From CAKSKB01 sp034186235 (GTDB lineage: Bacteria; Bacillota; Clostridia; HGM11514), in assembly GCA_034186235.1 (NCBI GenBank), contig JAXGBA010000089.1, positions 1 through 28,812 of the forward strand: 28,812 nt of DNA. Reading direction: 5' to 3'. Both the position numbers and the translations under genes were made by a program. Of the stretch, positions 1 through 8,896 are shown in pieces; the first letter of the stretch is position 1; the number at the start of each line of letters is the position of its first letter. A model generated the notes under the pieces. That model was not told the origin of the DNA and made no database searches. It was given only the letters and a program-made list of their open reading frames with translations.

Positions 1-3000
1 CTTGTTCATAGCGAGAACATCAGCTGCCGCCCAATGATTAACCATATCAGTAAACGGATTGGAGATACTCGGGTTGGTTGTTTCACCGGAATAGAAACCG
101 TTTGTTCCCTTATTTCCGGAAAGTCTTGTGGTTGTTCCGCCGCCACCTGCGCCGCCGCCTGCGCCGCCGGGGATTACGGAAGGTTCATCAGTGCCGCCCG
201 CAGACTGAACATATGTAACAATCCTCGTGAGTTTATCGGTGTAGATAACGAGGTCATCGCCAACTTTTACTCTTACAGCAACCGATTTAAGCCCTGCTTT
301 AGCTGCCTCAAAGCTATCCTCTTTGATAACCGTATTAATCGGTACATATTTTGAACCGTCAAAATATGATGCCCTATAGCTTCCCTGACCTTTAAGCACT
401 ATTCTTACAAGCCCGTCGGCACTCGTTACGTTTTCGCTGCCGTATACATTTTTGATTTCCGCATTTGCGATGCTGACAGACGCTGCCGTATCAATGAGCG
501 GAAGTGTAAATTTACCGCCGATTTTTGTTCCTCTCGGGATGAAAAGTTCACTGCCAACCGACTTAACGCTGATTTCGGGGGATTCCTTATCCGCATCCGC
601 AATCAGATTTATGTTTGACACGCCGCCCGGCACGGTAAGGTTCGCCTTCGGAACTTCATAGCAGATTTCGGTTTCTGCATTTATATCGCCGCTGTCTGAA
701 ACGCTTGCGAGGAATGCGGTAACCGCATTTTTAAGCATAAGAGTATTTCTGTCAACATCGGGCTGAGCGGAAAGAGAGTCATCATATACCGCTTTTGCGC
801 CGGAGAGCGCCTTTTCAAGCTCTGCTTTGCTCGGGTACTGCCCGTAGCCCGTGCCAATTACCGCACCTTTGAGCACGCCTTCTGCATTGCCGATTGCCTC
901 TGCAAGCGCCGATTTATCGACTGTGACGGGCGAAATAGTCATGTTGCAGTTGTTTGCATAGAAGCTTATATAGCCGTCATTTCCGTAAAGGTTGTCGGTC
1001 GGGATAACCTTGTCTATAATCTTTTCGCCGTCAACCGTGAGGATATATTTAACCGAATTGTCGCTGCTGTCATACACGCCGACCGAAACAGTGTGAACCT
1101 TGCCGGCGTCAAGCGCTGTGTTGGGGTACGATTCCAAAATCTGCGCTGAAGTCCACTTCTGATACTCCATGGTTTCGTCCTTAATCCAGAGAAGGTAGCC
1201 GCTGTTTGAACTCCATATTTTGGCATTCGGGTCGGCAAGTCTGAAGCAGAACGCATTGTCTACGCTTTCGCCGCTCTTAACCTTATCGAACTTCACATTG
1301 AATGTGAATATTTTGTTTCTGTATTTTGCTCCGGTATAGCTTACTGCCGAGCCGTCCTTGAGGGTCATGGAGCCGTCCGAAAATTCGGGAGCGTCGCCGT
1401 CGATTGCGGTCCAGTTAGCCGTGTCCTTAAGAATATCGTTCAGCATTAAATATTCGAGAAGCGATATTTTTTCGGTTTCGAAAACGCTGATTGCAAGCCT
1501 TAATGCATTTTCGGCGTCGTTAACCTCGTACTGGTAAAGTCCTTCGGTTTCCGTTACTTTTTTAGCCGTATCGACCGCCGCTTTGAGAGCGTCAACCGCT
1601 GCTTTCGGATACTCACCGTCGCCTGCGCCGACAACAGCCCCGGAAAGAAGCTTTTCGGCGTCGTCTATAGCCGCTTCGAGCCCGGAGAAATCAATATCTG
1701 ATTCAGCCGGAACGAACTGAGCCTCGCTTGTAACCTCCTTGCCGTCAAGCCCTTTTGAATCGTAAGGCGTAACGGTGCAGCGCAGGTACTTGCCTTCCCT
1801 GCCGGATGTGGGCAAATCGTAAACTCCGCCGTCGGTAAGCTTTGTAAAGCTGCCGTTTGCGGTGTTTGAAATGTACCATGTAACGGTCGTTCTGCCCTCG
1901 TGGTCACCGTCCGTATCGGAAAATTTGTACGAAGGCACGGCATAACCGTTTCTAAATCTTATTTTAAGATTGCTGATTTCAGGCTCCGCACCGCCGACGG
2001 TTTCGATTTTTCCGTCCCTTTCAAAGGGCTGCACGCCGATGTCGGACATATCGATATTTTCAAAGTCCGCCGCTGTTTTCTGAACCTTTGAAAGACCATC
2101 CGCCGTGAGGCTGAAATCGCCGTTTTCATAATCTTTGAAAAGTGTGTCTGCATCGTTCATATCGGCAAAGAAGGTATTTTCCTCAAAGCCGTTTCCGCTT
2201 GCGGGTTCAAGCCCGGTAGTGCTGCTTTTTGAGCCAACCATAACATTGTTTTTGAACATGTTGAGGTCTGACGGAGCGTTTTCCTCCGCAAGCTTTTCAA
2301 GAGCCGCTTTGTCCTTGTTTCTGTCAAGGTCTTTGAGGTTCTTGTTGTAGAAATCGATGTTGAACACATCGAAGAATCCTTCCCACGGGGTACCCTTGTA
2401 TTTTTCAGCATTTTTCGGGTCTGAAATCAGCGCACCTACGCTCTTCCAGTTGGCTTCGGTGTAGCTTGCGCCATGGGTGCCGTCAGCCGCCTTGCCGTAA
2501 AGGCTGAGCCACCATCCGGTCTGCTTATGCCCTTCCCCATAGGGATAATATGTCTGGAACTGCACTCCGTAGGGATTGTCGACAAAAATGTTGTTTTCCA
2601 CGAGTGCAAACGAACCGCCGTAGCTCTTAAGCGGCATTTTCGTGCCGCCTTCGCTCGTTGACCATGTGCCCTTATTGAAGACATTGTGGTGAACCCACGG
2701 ACCTGTTGCGATATCGTCCCAGAATACCGACTGCGCCCAGCCGTTGGCATAAGCCGAAGCGTTGTTTTCAAAGTAGTTGTAGCTTATTTCCTTGCCGATA
2801 ATTCCGGCATTGGTGTTCCAGTAAATTGCGCCCATATCGCCTGTCCATTTGGCGCTGTTGTAAACTTTGTTCTTGGTTATAAGCAAATCCGCCGATGTAC
2901 CTGCGCCGAGCGCACAGTGCGGAGAGTTATATAAGTTGTTGTTTCTTATAACCATGCCCTTGCTCTGCCTTACCGCAGTTGCCGGTGCGTCATAGTATTT

Positions 3001-5541
3001 TAGGACATTGCCGAGGTTGCAGCGGTTGTTTTCCATAACATTTTCCGCACCGTCCTCTTTTACGATTAACGCAGGGTCAACAGCTTTTCTGTTGAAGTCC
3101 TGCCAGTTAATCATAACGAGCGCTGCGCCGTAGATATAGCAGTTTTTAAGAACGGAGTGGTCCGCATAGAAGTAGTTTCTGTCCATGAAATGCGACATAT
3201 CGCAGTCGTCGATTGTTATGCTGTGCCCGTCATAAACATCAAAAATCTTGCTTCTTGTGTGCGCAAAATCTATTCCTCTGAAGGTGATGTTTGTCGACCT
3301 GATTATCGAGAAAAACGCACTTTTAGATGTAGGTGCGATAACCTCGGGGTTTTCCATATCGCCGTAACCGTAGAAATAAACGATTTTATTTTCGGTATCG
3401 GTGTAGCTTTCGCCGGGCATATCGATTTCGTCAAGTATGTTGGTGAAGTAGTATTCGCCGCCCTCTTTCCAGTTTTCGCCGATTGCGCTCTTGGTTGTGA
3501 CGGTCGAGCCGTTCAGCGAAACATGCTGGAGGGTGTATGTCCAGTGTTGTGAAAAATGCCCCTGAACCATGAGGTCACGAAGCCCATCCTGCGACCACTT
3601 CTTAGTTCTTCCGCTGTCGCCCCTTACAGAGAACGATGCCACAGAGCCTTTTGTCCCGCCCGAAAGATTTGAAACCTTAAGCTCGCCTTCGGTAGTGTTC
3701 GGCCAGCGTGCAAGGTCAAGCCCGGAGCCGTTAACAACAAGCCTAAGCCTTTCGGAAAACGGCTTTTCGTCCCAGCCGCAAAGACCCATGCTCCAGTCAC
3801 TTATTTCGGGAATTTCGTCATAGTAAGCCGATAAATCCACCTGATACAGGCGTTCTCTTGCCGCAGGCTCAACAAGACGGTTTAAGATTTCGGGGTCTGT
3901 AACCTTCTTTATATACCGGTTGTCAACCTTTTTGCCGCCGGTGATGAACACCTTTTCGCCGGGATATGCAGCAAAAGTGATGTCTTTGTCCTGGTCGCGA
4001 AGCTCCAGGGCGCTGTCACGGTAGTACTCACCGCCCCTTATGTAAACCGTCACGGGGTTAGTAACTCCGCTGCCTCTCATGTCACGGACCGCATCGCGCG
4101 CCTGTTCGAGAGTCGAAAAAGGCTTGCCGATCGAGCCGTCGCCGTTGGATTTTCCGTCAACATAGAGGTATTTTGCGTCAGATTGCAATGTAACCTTTAC
4201 AGCTGCCGAATATACCGGCTCTGTTGTGCCGAACTCATCGGTTGTTACCGAAACCCCGGCTCTTACGAACTTGCCGACATCTGCCGCTTTTACGGTATAT
4301 GTGTCGCCCGTTTCGCCTTCAATGTCGGAAAAATCCGTGCCGTTTTCGGAAATCTGCCATGTGTAGTCGGTTTTCTTCACGGCGCCGCCCCTTATAATCG
4401 TTGGGGTCGCCTTCAGAACCGTGCCTTCGTAGGCAAATGTTTTGTCAAGAGTAACCTTTTCGACCTTCGCTTCATTTGAAACCGCAAAAGCCTTGGTGAA
4501 GGTGACATCGGTTGATTCCTCATCGGCGGAGTTCCTGCTCGAAACCGTAACCTCCGCACGGATGCTTCTTGTCATATCCGCTTCCGTGAGGGTATATTCC
4601 GTGCCGTTTGCACCCTCAATGTCCGTCCAGGTAACCTCGTCGGGCGAGCTCTGCCATTTGTAAGAAACGGTCGGCTCCGCCATGGGGTTAACATCGTAGT
4701 AATTTGCAGTTGCGGTAAGCTTTCCGCCGACCGTCTTTTGCCCGTCGCTTGAAAGCTTTGCGCCGTACACAATCGGCTTTACAACCGCAAGCAAATCGTT
4801 GTTCGGCACTTCAAGCAAAAAGTAATCGTCAACCAAAAATTCCCAGTTACCGGTCCACTGAAGCGTGCCCCAGTCTTTACCCCATACAACCCAGCCGCTG
4901 CGCTCCGTTGAAGCCTCCTGGGATGCGTCACGGTAAACCGCCTCGGTAACTCTCGTCCAGTTTTCAGTGTTAATGTCATACTTCGGTGTTGCCGCATTTT
5001 TTGCGAGCCAGTCATAGTACGGGATTTCCGTGGAACCGTCATAAGAGTCAAGAGTTTCCTTAAACTTGTCAGAGGTCGAGATAAAGCCTTTTCCGGCGGC
5101 TTCTCTTACTGGGTAAATCTTCTTTTGTTTGTTGCTGTCGTCCGTATGTTCGGGGTTCAGCTTAATCATTGCGGACTTAAAGTATGTATACCCCGGCTTT
5201 GTTGCAAGCGATGCAGTGTCCGCAATCGCAATGAACTTTTTCGCATTGTTGAACGACTTCATGCGGAATGTCGCCGCCGCAGACCCATCAATACCGAGGG
5301 TGTTGCCGCCGACCTTGTCAACGGTAACATAATTTTCATAGTTGCCGCCCTTAAACGGATCATCGCCGCTTGTGTTCCATGCAGAGCATACCATATTAAG
5401 GTAAGTAATCTCTTTACCGCCGTTTGCCTCCATGCGCCACAGCCTGAGAGCCGTTCCGCCGTCAGCCGATACAGCAAACGAAAAGCATGAAAACGCAATA
5501 AGAAGCGCCAACACTGCTGATAAAAGTTTTTTGGTTTTCAT
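1..5541 (-). CDS. Giant SLH-anchored secreted beta-helix protein (C-terminus cut by window edge)
   Basis: The frame is open from ATG 5541 to base 1 without a stop: 1,847 codons, and it continues beyond the window. A signal peptide (MKTKKLLSAVLALLIAFS, then an AVSA-type cleavage site) is followed by an N-terminal module (about 30-250) shared with the upstream gene. Two Ig-like modules (about 260-450) come next, then a right-handed parallel beta-helix (about 457-1065) opening with YLYVDGKSNGDGS and a PFSTLEQARDAVRD segment typical of beta-helix carbohydrate-active proteins. After it come another Ig-like module, two FIVAR-like helical modules (about 1285-1370 and 1540-1620) flanking a LamG-like beta-sandwich, a Gly-rich linker and the start of an SLH domain (FTDMVNHWAAADVLAMNK). 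SLH domains bind secondary cell-wall polymers, so the protein is probably displayed on the surface. A polysaccharide-acting role is inferred; I see no certain catalytic residues. The ribosome-binding site AAGGGAG lies before 5541. The gene starts 14 bp after the upstream gene ends. Confidence 0.85.
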   Translation of the reverse strand, partial: MKTKKLLSAVLALLIAFSCFSFAVSADGGTALRLWRMEANGGKEITYLNMVCSAWNTSGDDPFKGGNYENYVTVDKVGGNTLGIDGSAAATFRMKSFNNAKKFIAIADTASLATKPGYTYFKSAMIKLNPEHTDDSNKQKKIYPVREAAGKGFISTSDKFKETLDSYDGSTEIPYYDWLAKNAATPKYDINTENWTRVTEAVYRDASQEASTERSGWVVWGKDWGTLQWTGNWEFLVDDYFLLEVPNNDLLAVVKPIVYGAKLSSDGQKTVGGKLTATANYYDVNPMAEPTVSYKWQSSPDEVTWTDIEGANGTEYTLTEADMTRSIRAEVTVSSRNSADEESTDVTFTKAFAVSNEAKVEKVTLDKTFAYEGTVLKATPTIIRGGAVKKTDYTWQISENGTDFSDIEGETGDTYTVKAADVGKFVRAGVSVTTDEFGTTEPVYSAAVKVTLQSDAKYLYVDGKSNGDGSIGKPFSTLEQARDAVRDMRGSGVTNPVTVYIRGGEYYRDSALELRDQDKDITFAAYPGEKVFITGGKKVDNRYIKKVTDPEILNRLVEPAARERLYQVDLSAYYDEIPEISDWSMGLCGWDEKPFSERLRLVVNGSGLDLARWPNTTEGELKVSNLSGGTKGSVASFSVRGDSGRTKKWSQDGLRDLMVQGHFSQHWTYTLQHVSLNGSTVTTKSAIGENWKEGGEYYFTNILDEIDMPGESYTDTENKIVYFYGYGDMENPEVIAPTSKSAFFSIIRSTNITFRGIDFAHTRSKIFDVYDGHSITIDDCDMSHFMDRNYFYADHSVLKNCYIYGAALVMINWQDFNRKAVDPALIVKEDGAENVMENNRCNLGNVLKYYDAPATAVRQSKGMVIRNNNLYNSPHCALGAGTSADLLITKNKVYNSAKWTGDMGAIYWNTNAGIIGKEISYNYFENNASAYANGWAQSVFWDDIATGPWVHHNVFNKGTWSTSEGGTKMPLKSYGGSFALVENNIFVDNPYGVQFQTYYPYGEGHKQTGWWLSLYGKAADGTHGASYTEANWKSVGALISDPKNAEKYKGTPWEGFFDVFNIDFYNKNLKDLDRNKDKAALEKLAEENAPSDLNMFKNNVMVGSKSSTTGLEPASGNGFEENTFFADMNDADTLFKDYENGDFSLTADGLSKVQKTAADFENIDMSDIGVQPFERDGKIETVGGAEPEISNLKIRFRNGYAVPSYKFSDTDGDHEGRTTVTWYISNTANGSFTKLTDGGVYDLPTSGREGKYLRCTVTPYDSKGLDGKEVTSEAQFVPAESDIDFSGLEAAIDDAEKLLSGAVVGAGDGEYPKAAVDALKAAVDTAKKVTETEGLYQYEVNDAENALRLAISVFETEKISLLEYLMLNDILKDTANWTAIDGDAPEFSDGSMTLKDGSAVSYTGAKYRNKIFTFNVKFDKVKSGESVDNAFCFRLADPNAKIWSSNSGYLLWIKDETMEYQKWTSAQILESYPNTALDAGKVHTVSVGVYDSSDNSVKYILTVDGEKIIDKVIPTDNLYGNDGYISFYANNCNMTISPVTVDKSALAEAIGNAEGVLKGAVIGTGYGQYPSKAELEKALSGAKAVYDDSLSAQPDVDRNTLMLKNAVTAFLASVSDSGDINAETEICYEVPKANLTVPGGVSNINLIADADKESPEISVKSVGSELFIPRGTKIGGKFTLPLIDTAASVSIANAEIKNVYGSENVTSADGLVRIVLKGQGSYRASYFDGSKYVPINTVIKEDSFEAAKAGLKSVAVRVKVGDDLVIYTDKLTRIVTYVQSAGGTDEPSVIPGGAGGGAGGGGTTTRLSGNKGTNGFYSGETTNPSISNPFTDMVNHWAAADVLAMNK
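4838..5256 (-). repeat. Direct repeat copy 1 (shared N-terminal module)
   Basis: This 419-bp stretch aligns without gaps to 6511-6929 at a constant offset of 1,673 bp. I count about 15 mismatches (about 96% identity). Synonymous positions are also conserved, which suggests recent duplication or gene conversion between the two exoprotein genes. Weaker similarity continues on both sides. Confidence 0.9.
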
Positions 5542-5555
5542 AAAAATCTCCCTTC

Positions 5556-7220
5556 TTATTCATTGGGAACAGAAACCGTCTGCTCCTGAGTGTAAACCGT
5601 GTCGTCCCCTTCAAACTTAACATAGCCGTGTCCGGGATAGCTTTCGCCTTTCACGAGAGCGTCACCAAAAGCGCGGATTCCGAACATATAATCGCCGCTC
5701 ATTCCCTTGCCCTCAAGCTTAAGACCGTTGAGGTTCATACCGTATTCCGCAACCGTCCAGTCTTTCGGAACAGAAATTTTGTAGTAAGCCACAAATGAAA
5801 CATATGTTTTGTCGCTGCCGCTCGGCTTGTAGTTGTTCTGATAAACGATTGACTGACTTCCCGAGCCGCTTATCCCGGCAACGATTTTCTTTTCTATAAA
5901 AGCTATACTTATCTCTGTGTTTTCATTTACCGTAATGTTGAAGCTGTCAGAACCGGTAGGGTAGTCTGCGCCGTTTACCTTTACGGATTTTACCTGATAG
6001 CCGTCATCGGGCGTGATTTCAACCGCACATTCCGTGCCGGTTGCAACATCATCACTTGCCTTGCCGTTTACTGTTGCGCTGCCGCCCTCGCCGCAGGTTA
6101 CCGAAACCGTAACTAAAGCTGCACTTGCGGGGCATACAACCGCTTCGCTGTATGAAGGAGCCGACGAAACCGCAGCCAGTTTCTGCCCTTCCCCGTCTTC
6201 CGGCACGCTGACCGCCGTAACCTTTGCTCTGATATAGCAGCCTTTGTCCGCATCGGTCACAGTGTAGGAAGCGCCGTTTGCGCCTTCAATGTCCGTGTAA
6301 GCCGTTCCATCCGCCGAGCGCTGCCATGCATATGCCGCAGTCGGGGCAGCCATAGGATTGACATCATATATATCGGAATATGAAGCCGTAAGAGCCGTGC
6401 CGACCTCAACTTCGCCCGTTTTGTCGATGCTACCGCCGTAAACCACGGGATAAACCTTTGATTTGAGCGCACTGTTCGGCACTTCGAGCAAAACATAATC
6501 ATCAATCAAAAATTCCCAGTTACCGGTCCACTGAAGCGTGCTCCAGTCTTTTCCCCATACAACCCAGCCGCTGCGCTCCTTTGAAGCCTCCTGGGATGCG
6601 TCACGGTAAACCGCCTCGGTAACTCTCGTCCAGTTTTCAGTGTTAATGTTATACTTCGGTGTTGCCGGATTTTTTGCGAGCCAGTCATATCCCGGGACTT
6701 CCGTGGAACCGTCATAAGAGTCAAGAGTTTCCTTAAACTTGTCGGAGGTCGAGATAAAGCCTTTTCCGGCGGCTTCTCTTACTGGGTAAATCGTCTTTTG
6801 TTTGTTGCTTTTGTCCGTATGTTCGGGGTTCAGCTTAATCATTGCGGACTTAAAGTATGTATACCCCGGCTTTGTTGCAAGCGCCGCAGTGTCCGCAATC
6901 GCAATGAACTTTTTCGCATTGTTGAACGAAGTCATACGAAATGACAGAGCCGCTCCCCCATCGACACCGAGAGTATTGTTGCATTTTTTGTCCACAATTA
7001 CATATTTTTCGTAGTTGCCGCCCTTTAATGGATCATCGCCGGTTGTGTTCCATGCGGAGGTTACCATATCAAGATATGTAACATCGCCGCCGTTCGCTTT
7101 CGGCTCCATGCGCCACTCACGCAAGATAATTCCCGTTTCCGCCGCTGCACTTACGCAGAGCAGAGTGCATAAAACAAACACCGTCATCAAAAAGCAAATT
7201 CCCTTGTTCTTCATTTTCAT
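5556..7220 (-). CDS. Secreted modular protein, paralogue of the downstream SLH protein's N-terminus
   Basis: A 554-residue exported protein. The start is ATG 7220 (MKMKNKG): GAGGAGG lies 9-10 bp upstream, whereas a TTG at 7238 would overlap that site. The signal peptide is residues 1-28 (hydrophobic FLMTVFVLCTLLCVSAAA). The N-terminal module (to about 245) is nearly identical to the same part of the protein encoded at 1-5541. An Ig-like module follows (about 250-355). Next comes a module with a GEGGSATVNG start and a DDGYQVKSVKVNG core, like the divergent InlB B-repeat family (about 365-440). A unique C-terminal domain of about 110 residues completes it. There is no SLH domain, so it is probably released or held by another partner. 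It is the first gene of a two-gene operon driven from 7270-7298. The function is unknown; carbohydrate binding is only an inference. Confidence 0.85.
   Translation of the reverse strand: MKMKNKGICFLMTVFVLCTLLCVSAAAETGIILREWRMEPKANGGDVTYLDMVTSAWNTTGDDPLKGGNYEKYVIVDKKCNNTLGVDGGAALSFRMTSFNNAKKFIAIADTAALATKPGYTYFKSAMIKLNPEHTDKSNKQKTIYPVREAAGKGFISTSDKFKETLDSYDGSTEVPGYDWLAKNPATPKYNINTENWTRVTEAVYRDASQEASKERSGWVVWGKDWSTLQWTGNWEFLIDDYVLLEVPNSALKSKVYPVVYGGSIDKTGEVEVGTALTASYSDIYDVNPMAAPTAAYAWQRSADGTAYTDIEGANGASYTVTDADKGCYIRAKVTAVSVPEDGEGQKLAAVSSAPSYSEAVVCPASAALVTVSVTCGEGGSATVNGKASDDVATGTECAVEITPDDGYQVKSVKVNGADYPTGSDSFNITVNENTEISIAFIEKKIVAGISGSGSQSIVYQNNYKPSGSDKTYVSFVAYYKISVPKDWTVAEYGMNLNGLKLEGKGMSGDYMFGIRAFGDALVKGESYPGHGYVKFEGDDTVYTQEQTVSVPNE
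6511..6929 (-). repeat. Direct repeat copy 2 (shared N-terminal module)
   Basis: Partner of 4838-5256; same orientation, no indels. It encodes the segment containing GWVVWGKDW and LQWTGNWEFL in the upstream paralogue. Confidence 0.9.
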
Positions 7221-7269
7221 TGTCAAAATCCTCCTCAATTTTTTAATTTTGAACGGTTATTGTACTTAA

Positions 7270-7298
7270 ATTATAACACTTATTATGGATTTTGACCA
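7270..7298 (-). promoter_or_regulatory. Promoter of the exoprotein operon
   Basis: On the minus strand, TGGTCA (7293-7298), a 17-bp spacer and a perfect TATAAT (7270-7275) lie about 50 bp upstream of ATG 7220. The -10 box is consensus and the -35 box matches four of six bases. Confidence 0.6.
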
Positions 7299-7363
7299 TT
7301 TCACAAACAAACTCAAACTGTTCTGAAACAAACTTTTTTAAGAGAAGATACGAAAAACAGATA

Positions 7364-7398
7364 CTAGAAAAAGGCTTTCAGGAAACCCAAAAGCCTTT
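7364..7398 (-). terminator. Rho-independent terminator of the SleB-like gene
   Basis: A perfect 9-bp stem, AAAGGCTTT (7370-7378) with AAAGCCTTT (7390-7398), directly follows the TAG stop of the gene at 7399. On the minus strand it runs into a TTTTTC tract. Confidence 0.75.
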
Positions 7399-8127
7399 CT
7401 ACAAATAAAAATTATGGTTGCCTATCGTGGTGAAAAAAGTGCGGTTATTGACAATCCACTTATTCGATGCAATCTTTTCGTTCAGAAAGAACAGCGAGCC
7501 GCCCGCCGGGGTGCTTCCTCTCATTGCGTATTTTGCGGCGGTCACGGACGCATCTGTCGGCGTGTTATAAATTCTGCCGTTGACAGACGGCGTAAACTGA
7601 ACACCGTTCTTGTTGTCAAACACCACCTCACGCACCGTTGACGGATATTCCGGTGATGCGACCCTGTTGAGAACCACATTTCCGACAGCCACCTTGCCGT
7701 CAAAAATTTCGCCTTCGCTTTCGGCGGAAATTATCCTCGAAAGCCAGTAAAGGCTGTCATCCGCCTCAAACTCAGTGTTTGAAATATCCACCGTGAAAAG
7801 CGAGGAATCCCATGAAACTTCGCAGCCCGTCATTTCGCCGAGCGTCCGTGCGGGAATATATGCCGTGCCGTTTAATATACGGCAACCGTCCGCACCAATC
7901 CCCCCGACAGTAATTCCGCTTTCGCTGTAGTCCACATCAAATCCCAGTTTTTCCGCTGCGAGCCTGAGCGGAACATATGTTCTTCCCGATTCGATAAATG
8001 CGTCGTGCTGCATGAGAAACTCCCCGTTTATCCGCACATCCGCCGGGATATCGGCGCAAACCCTTCCTCCGGACAGTGCAATCATAATTGCGGCTGCCCC
8101 GAGAATTTTCTTTATTTTTTTCCTCAT
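7399..8127 (-). CDS. Stalk-domain and SleB-type cell wall hydrolase
   Basis: A 242-residue exported protein. The signal peptide is MRKKIKKILGAAAIMIALSG with cleavage near residue 25. Residues about 28-115 form a copper-amine-oxidase N-terminal-like (stalk) domain, recognised by NGEFL, RTYVPLRLAAEKLG and AYIPARTLGEMTG; in Firmicutes exoproteins this domain is a wall-associated module, not an oxidase. Residues about 125-242 form a SleB/CwlJ-type Hydrolase_2 domain: LSRIISAESEGE contains the likely catalytic glutamate, followed by GKVAVGNVVLNRV and a C-terminal TIGNHNFYL. Family members act as peptidoglycan lytic transglycosylases, classically on the spore cortex. Whether this one acts in germination or in vegetative wall turnover cannot be told from the sequence. 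ATG 8127 has GGGAGG nine bases upstream. It appears to be transcribed alone from a promoter at 8150-8178. Confidence 0.88.
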   Translation of the reverse strand: MRKKIKKILGAAAIMIALSGGRVCADIPADVRINGEFLMQHDAFIESGRTYVPLRLAAEKLGFDVDYSESGITVGGIGADGCRILNGTAYIPARTLGEMTGCEVSWDSSLFTVDISNTEFEADDSLYWLSRIISAESEGEIFDGKVAVGNVVLNRVASPEYPSTVREVVFDNKNGVQFTPSVNGRIYNTPTDASVTAAKYAMRGSTPAGGSLFFLNEKIASNKWIVNNRTFFTTIGNHNFYL

Positions 8128-8147
8128 AAATTAAAACCTCCCGTATA

Positions 8148-8178
8148 TTATGTTAACATAACACACAGGAGGAGTCAA
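8148..8178 (-). promoter_or_regulatory. Promoter and overlapping palindrome for the SleB-like gene
   Basis: On the minus strand, TTGACT (8173-8178), a 17-bp spacer and TAACAT (8150-8155). The -10 box lies inside a perfect 14-bp palindrome TTATGTTAACATAA (8148-8161), which could be an operator; no regulator is identified. Confidence 0.5.
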
Positions 8179-8211
8179 TGCAAAAAATATGGAATTGTTA
8201 ATCAATATAAA

Positions 8212-8664
8212 TCAATGCTTCATAATCTTGTTAATTTCGTTTCTGAAAGTTTCGATGTCCTTAAAATCACGGTAAACCGAAGCGAAGCGGATAAACGCAA
8301 CCTCATCGACATCTTTAAGCTGTTCAAGCAGCATTTCGCCGATCTGGTCGCTGGTGATTTCACGCTCAAGAGTGTTATAGATTTTCGTTTCTATTTTAAA
8401 TACCATGTCCTCAATCATATCAACCGAAATCGGGCGTTTTTCACACGCACGTGTAAGACCACGCATAATTTTCGAGCTGTCGAACGGTTCTCTGCGTTTG
8501 TCTTTTTTTATAACCATTATCGGGATGCTTTCAACCTTTTCATAAGTGGTAAATCGTTTGGCGCACTTAAAGCACTCACGCCTGCGCCTGATCGACACGC
8601 CCTCCTCGGTCGAGCGTGAATCGATAACCTTACTGTCAAGAGCACCGCAAAACGGACATTTCAT
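8212..8664 (-). CDS. nrdR: Transcriptional repressor NrdR
   Basis: A 150-residue zinc-ribbon/ATP-cone protein. NrdR represses ribonucleotide reductase genes according to bound ATP/dATP. The zinc ribbon has CPFC at 3-6 and CFKC at 31-34, with the conserved IDSRSTEEG and IRRRREC between them. The ATP-cone spans about 46-136 (VIKKDKRREPFDSSKIMRGL). Length and order match the family. The start chosen is ATG 8664 (MKCPFCG): GGAGG lies 8 bp upstream, while ATG 8668-8670 would be only 2 bp from it. A minus-strand TATACT at about 8698-8703 may be its -10 box. It stands alone between the SleB-like gene and a divergent oxidoreductase gene; no reductase gene is in the window. Confidence 0.95.
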   Translation of the reverse strand: MKCPFCGALDSKVIDSRSTEEGVSIRRRRECFKCAKRFTTYEKVESIPIMVIKKDKRREPFDSSKIMRGLTRACEKRPISVDMIEDMVFKIETKIYNTLEREITSDQIGEMLLEQLKDVDEVAFIRFASVYRDFKDIETFRNEINKIMKH

Positions 8665-8810
8665 AAGCATATCCTCCGAAAAATCAATTATTACATATAG
8701 TATAGCATAAAAAATGCGCTTTGAACAGTATTTTTTAAAAACTTGTTAAAATTGCACAAAAAAATTTTTTTCATTTTTTCTAATTTAATTGTGTTTATTG
8801 AAAATAATTG

Positions 8811-8839
8811 TTGACAAATACGGACAAATGGAGTATACT
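8811..8839 (+). promoter_or_regulatory. Strong sigma-A type promoter of the oxidoreductase gene
   Basis: TTGACA (8811-8816, consensus), a 17-bp spacer and TATACT (8834-8839). A/T-rich tracts upstream (8755-8810) may act as an UP-like element. Confidence 0.85.
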
Positions 8840-8846
8840 TCTTATA

Positions 8847-8864
8847 GATGTAATCGATTACATC
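8847..8864 (+). promoter_or_regulatory. Perfect palindromic LacI/CcpA-type operator
   Basis: GATGTAATCGATTACATC is an 18-bp perfect palindrome starting about 8 bp after the -10 box, over the expected transcription start. Its core TGTAATCGATTACA fits the cre-like consensus TGWNANCGNTNWCA. A repressor bound here would block initiation. The regulator could be CcpA or a local LacI-family protein; none is encoded in the window. Confidence 0.75.
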
Positions 8865-8896
8865 GTAATTTTGACTACTGAAGTGAGGTCTTTATA

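Noticed and set aside
7221..7238. TTG start giving a longer form of the secreted paralogue
   Set aside because: It overlaps the GAGGAGG site that serves ATG 7220.
8005..8619. 204-codon plus-strand frame
   Set aside because: It lies antisense to nrdR and the start of the SleB-like gene and has no ribosome-binding site or recognisable domain.
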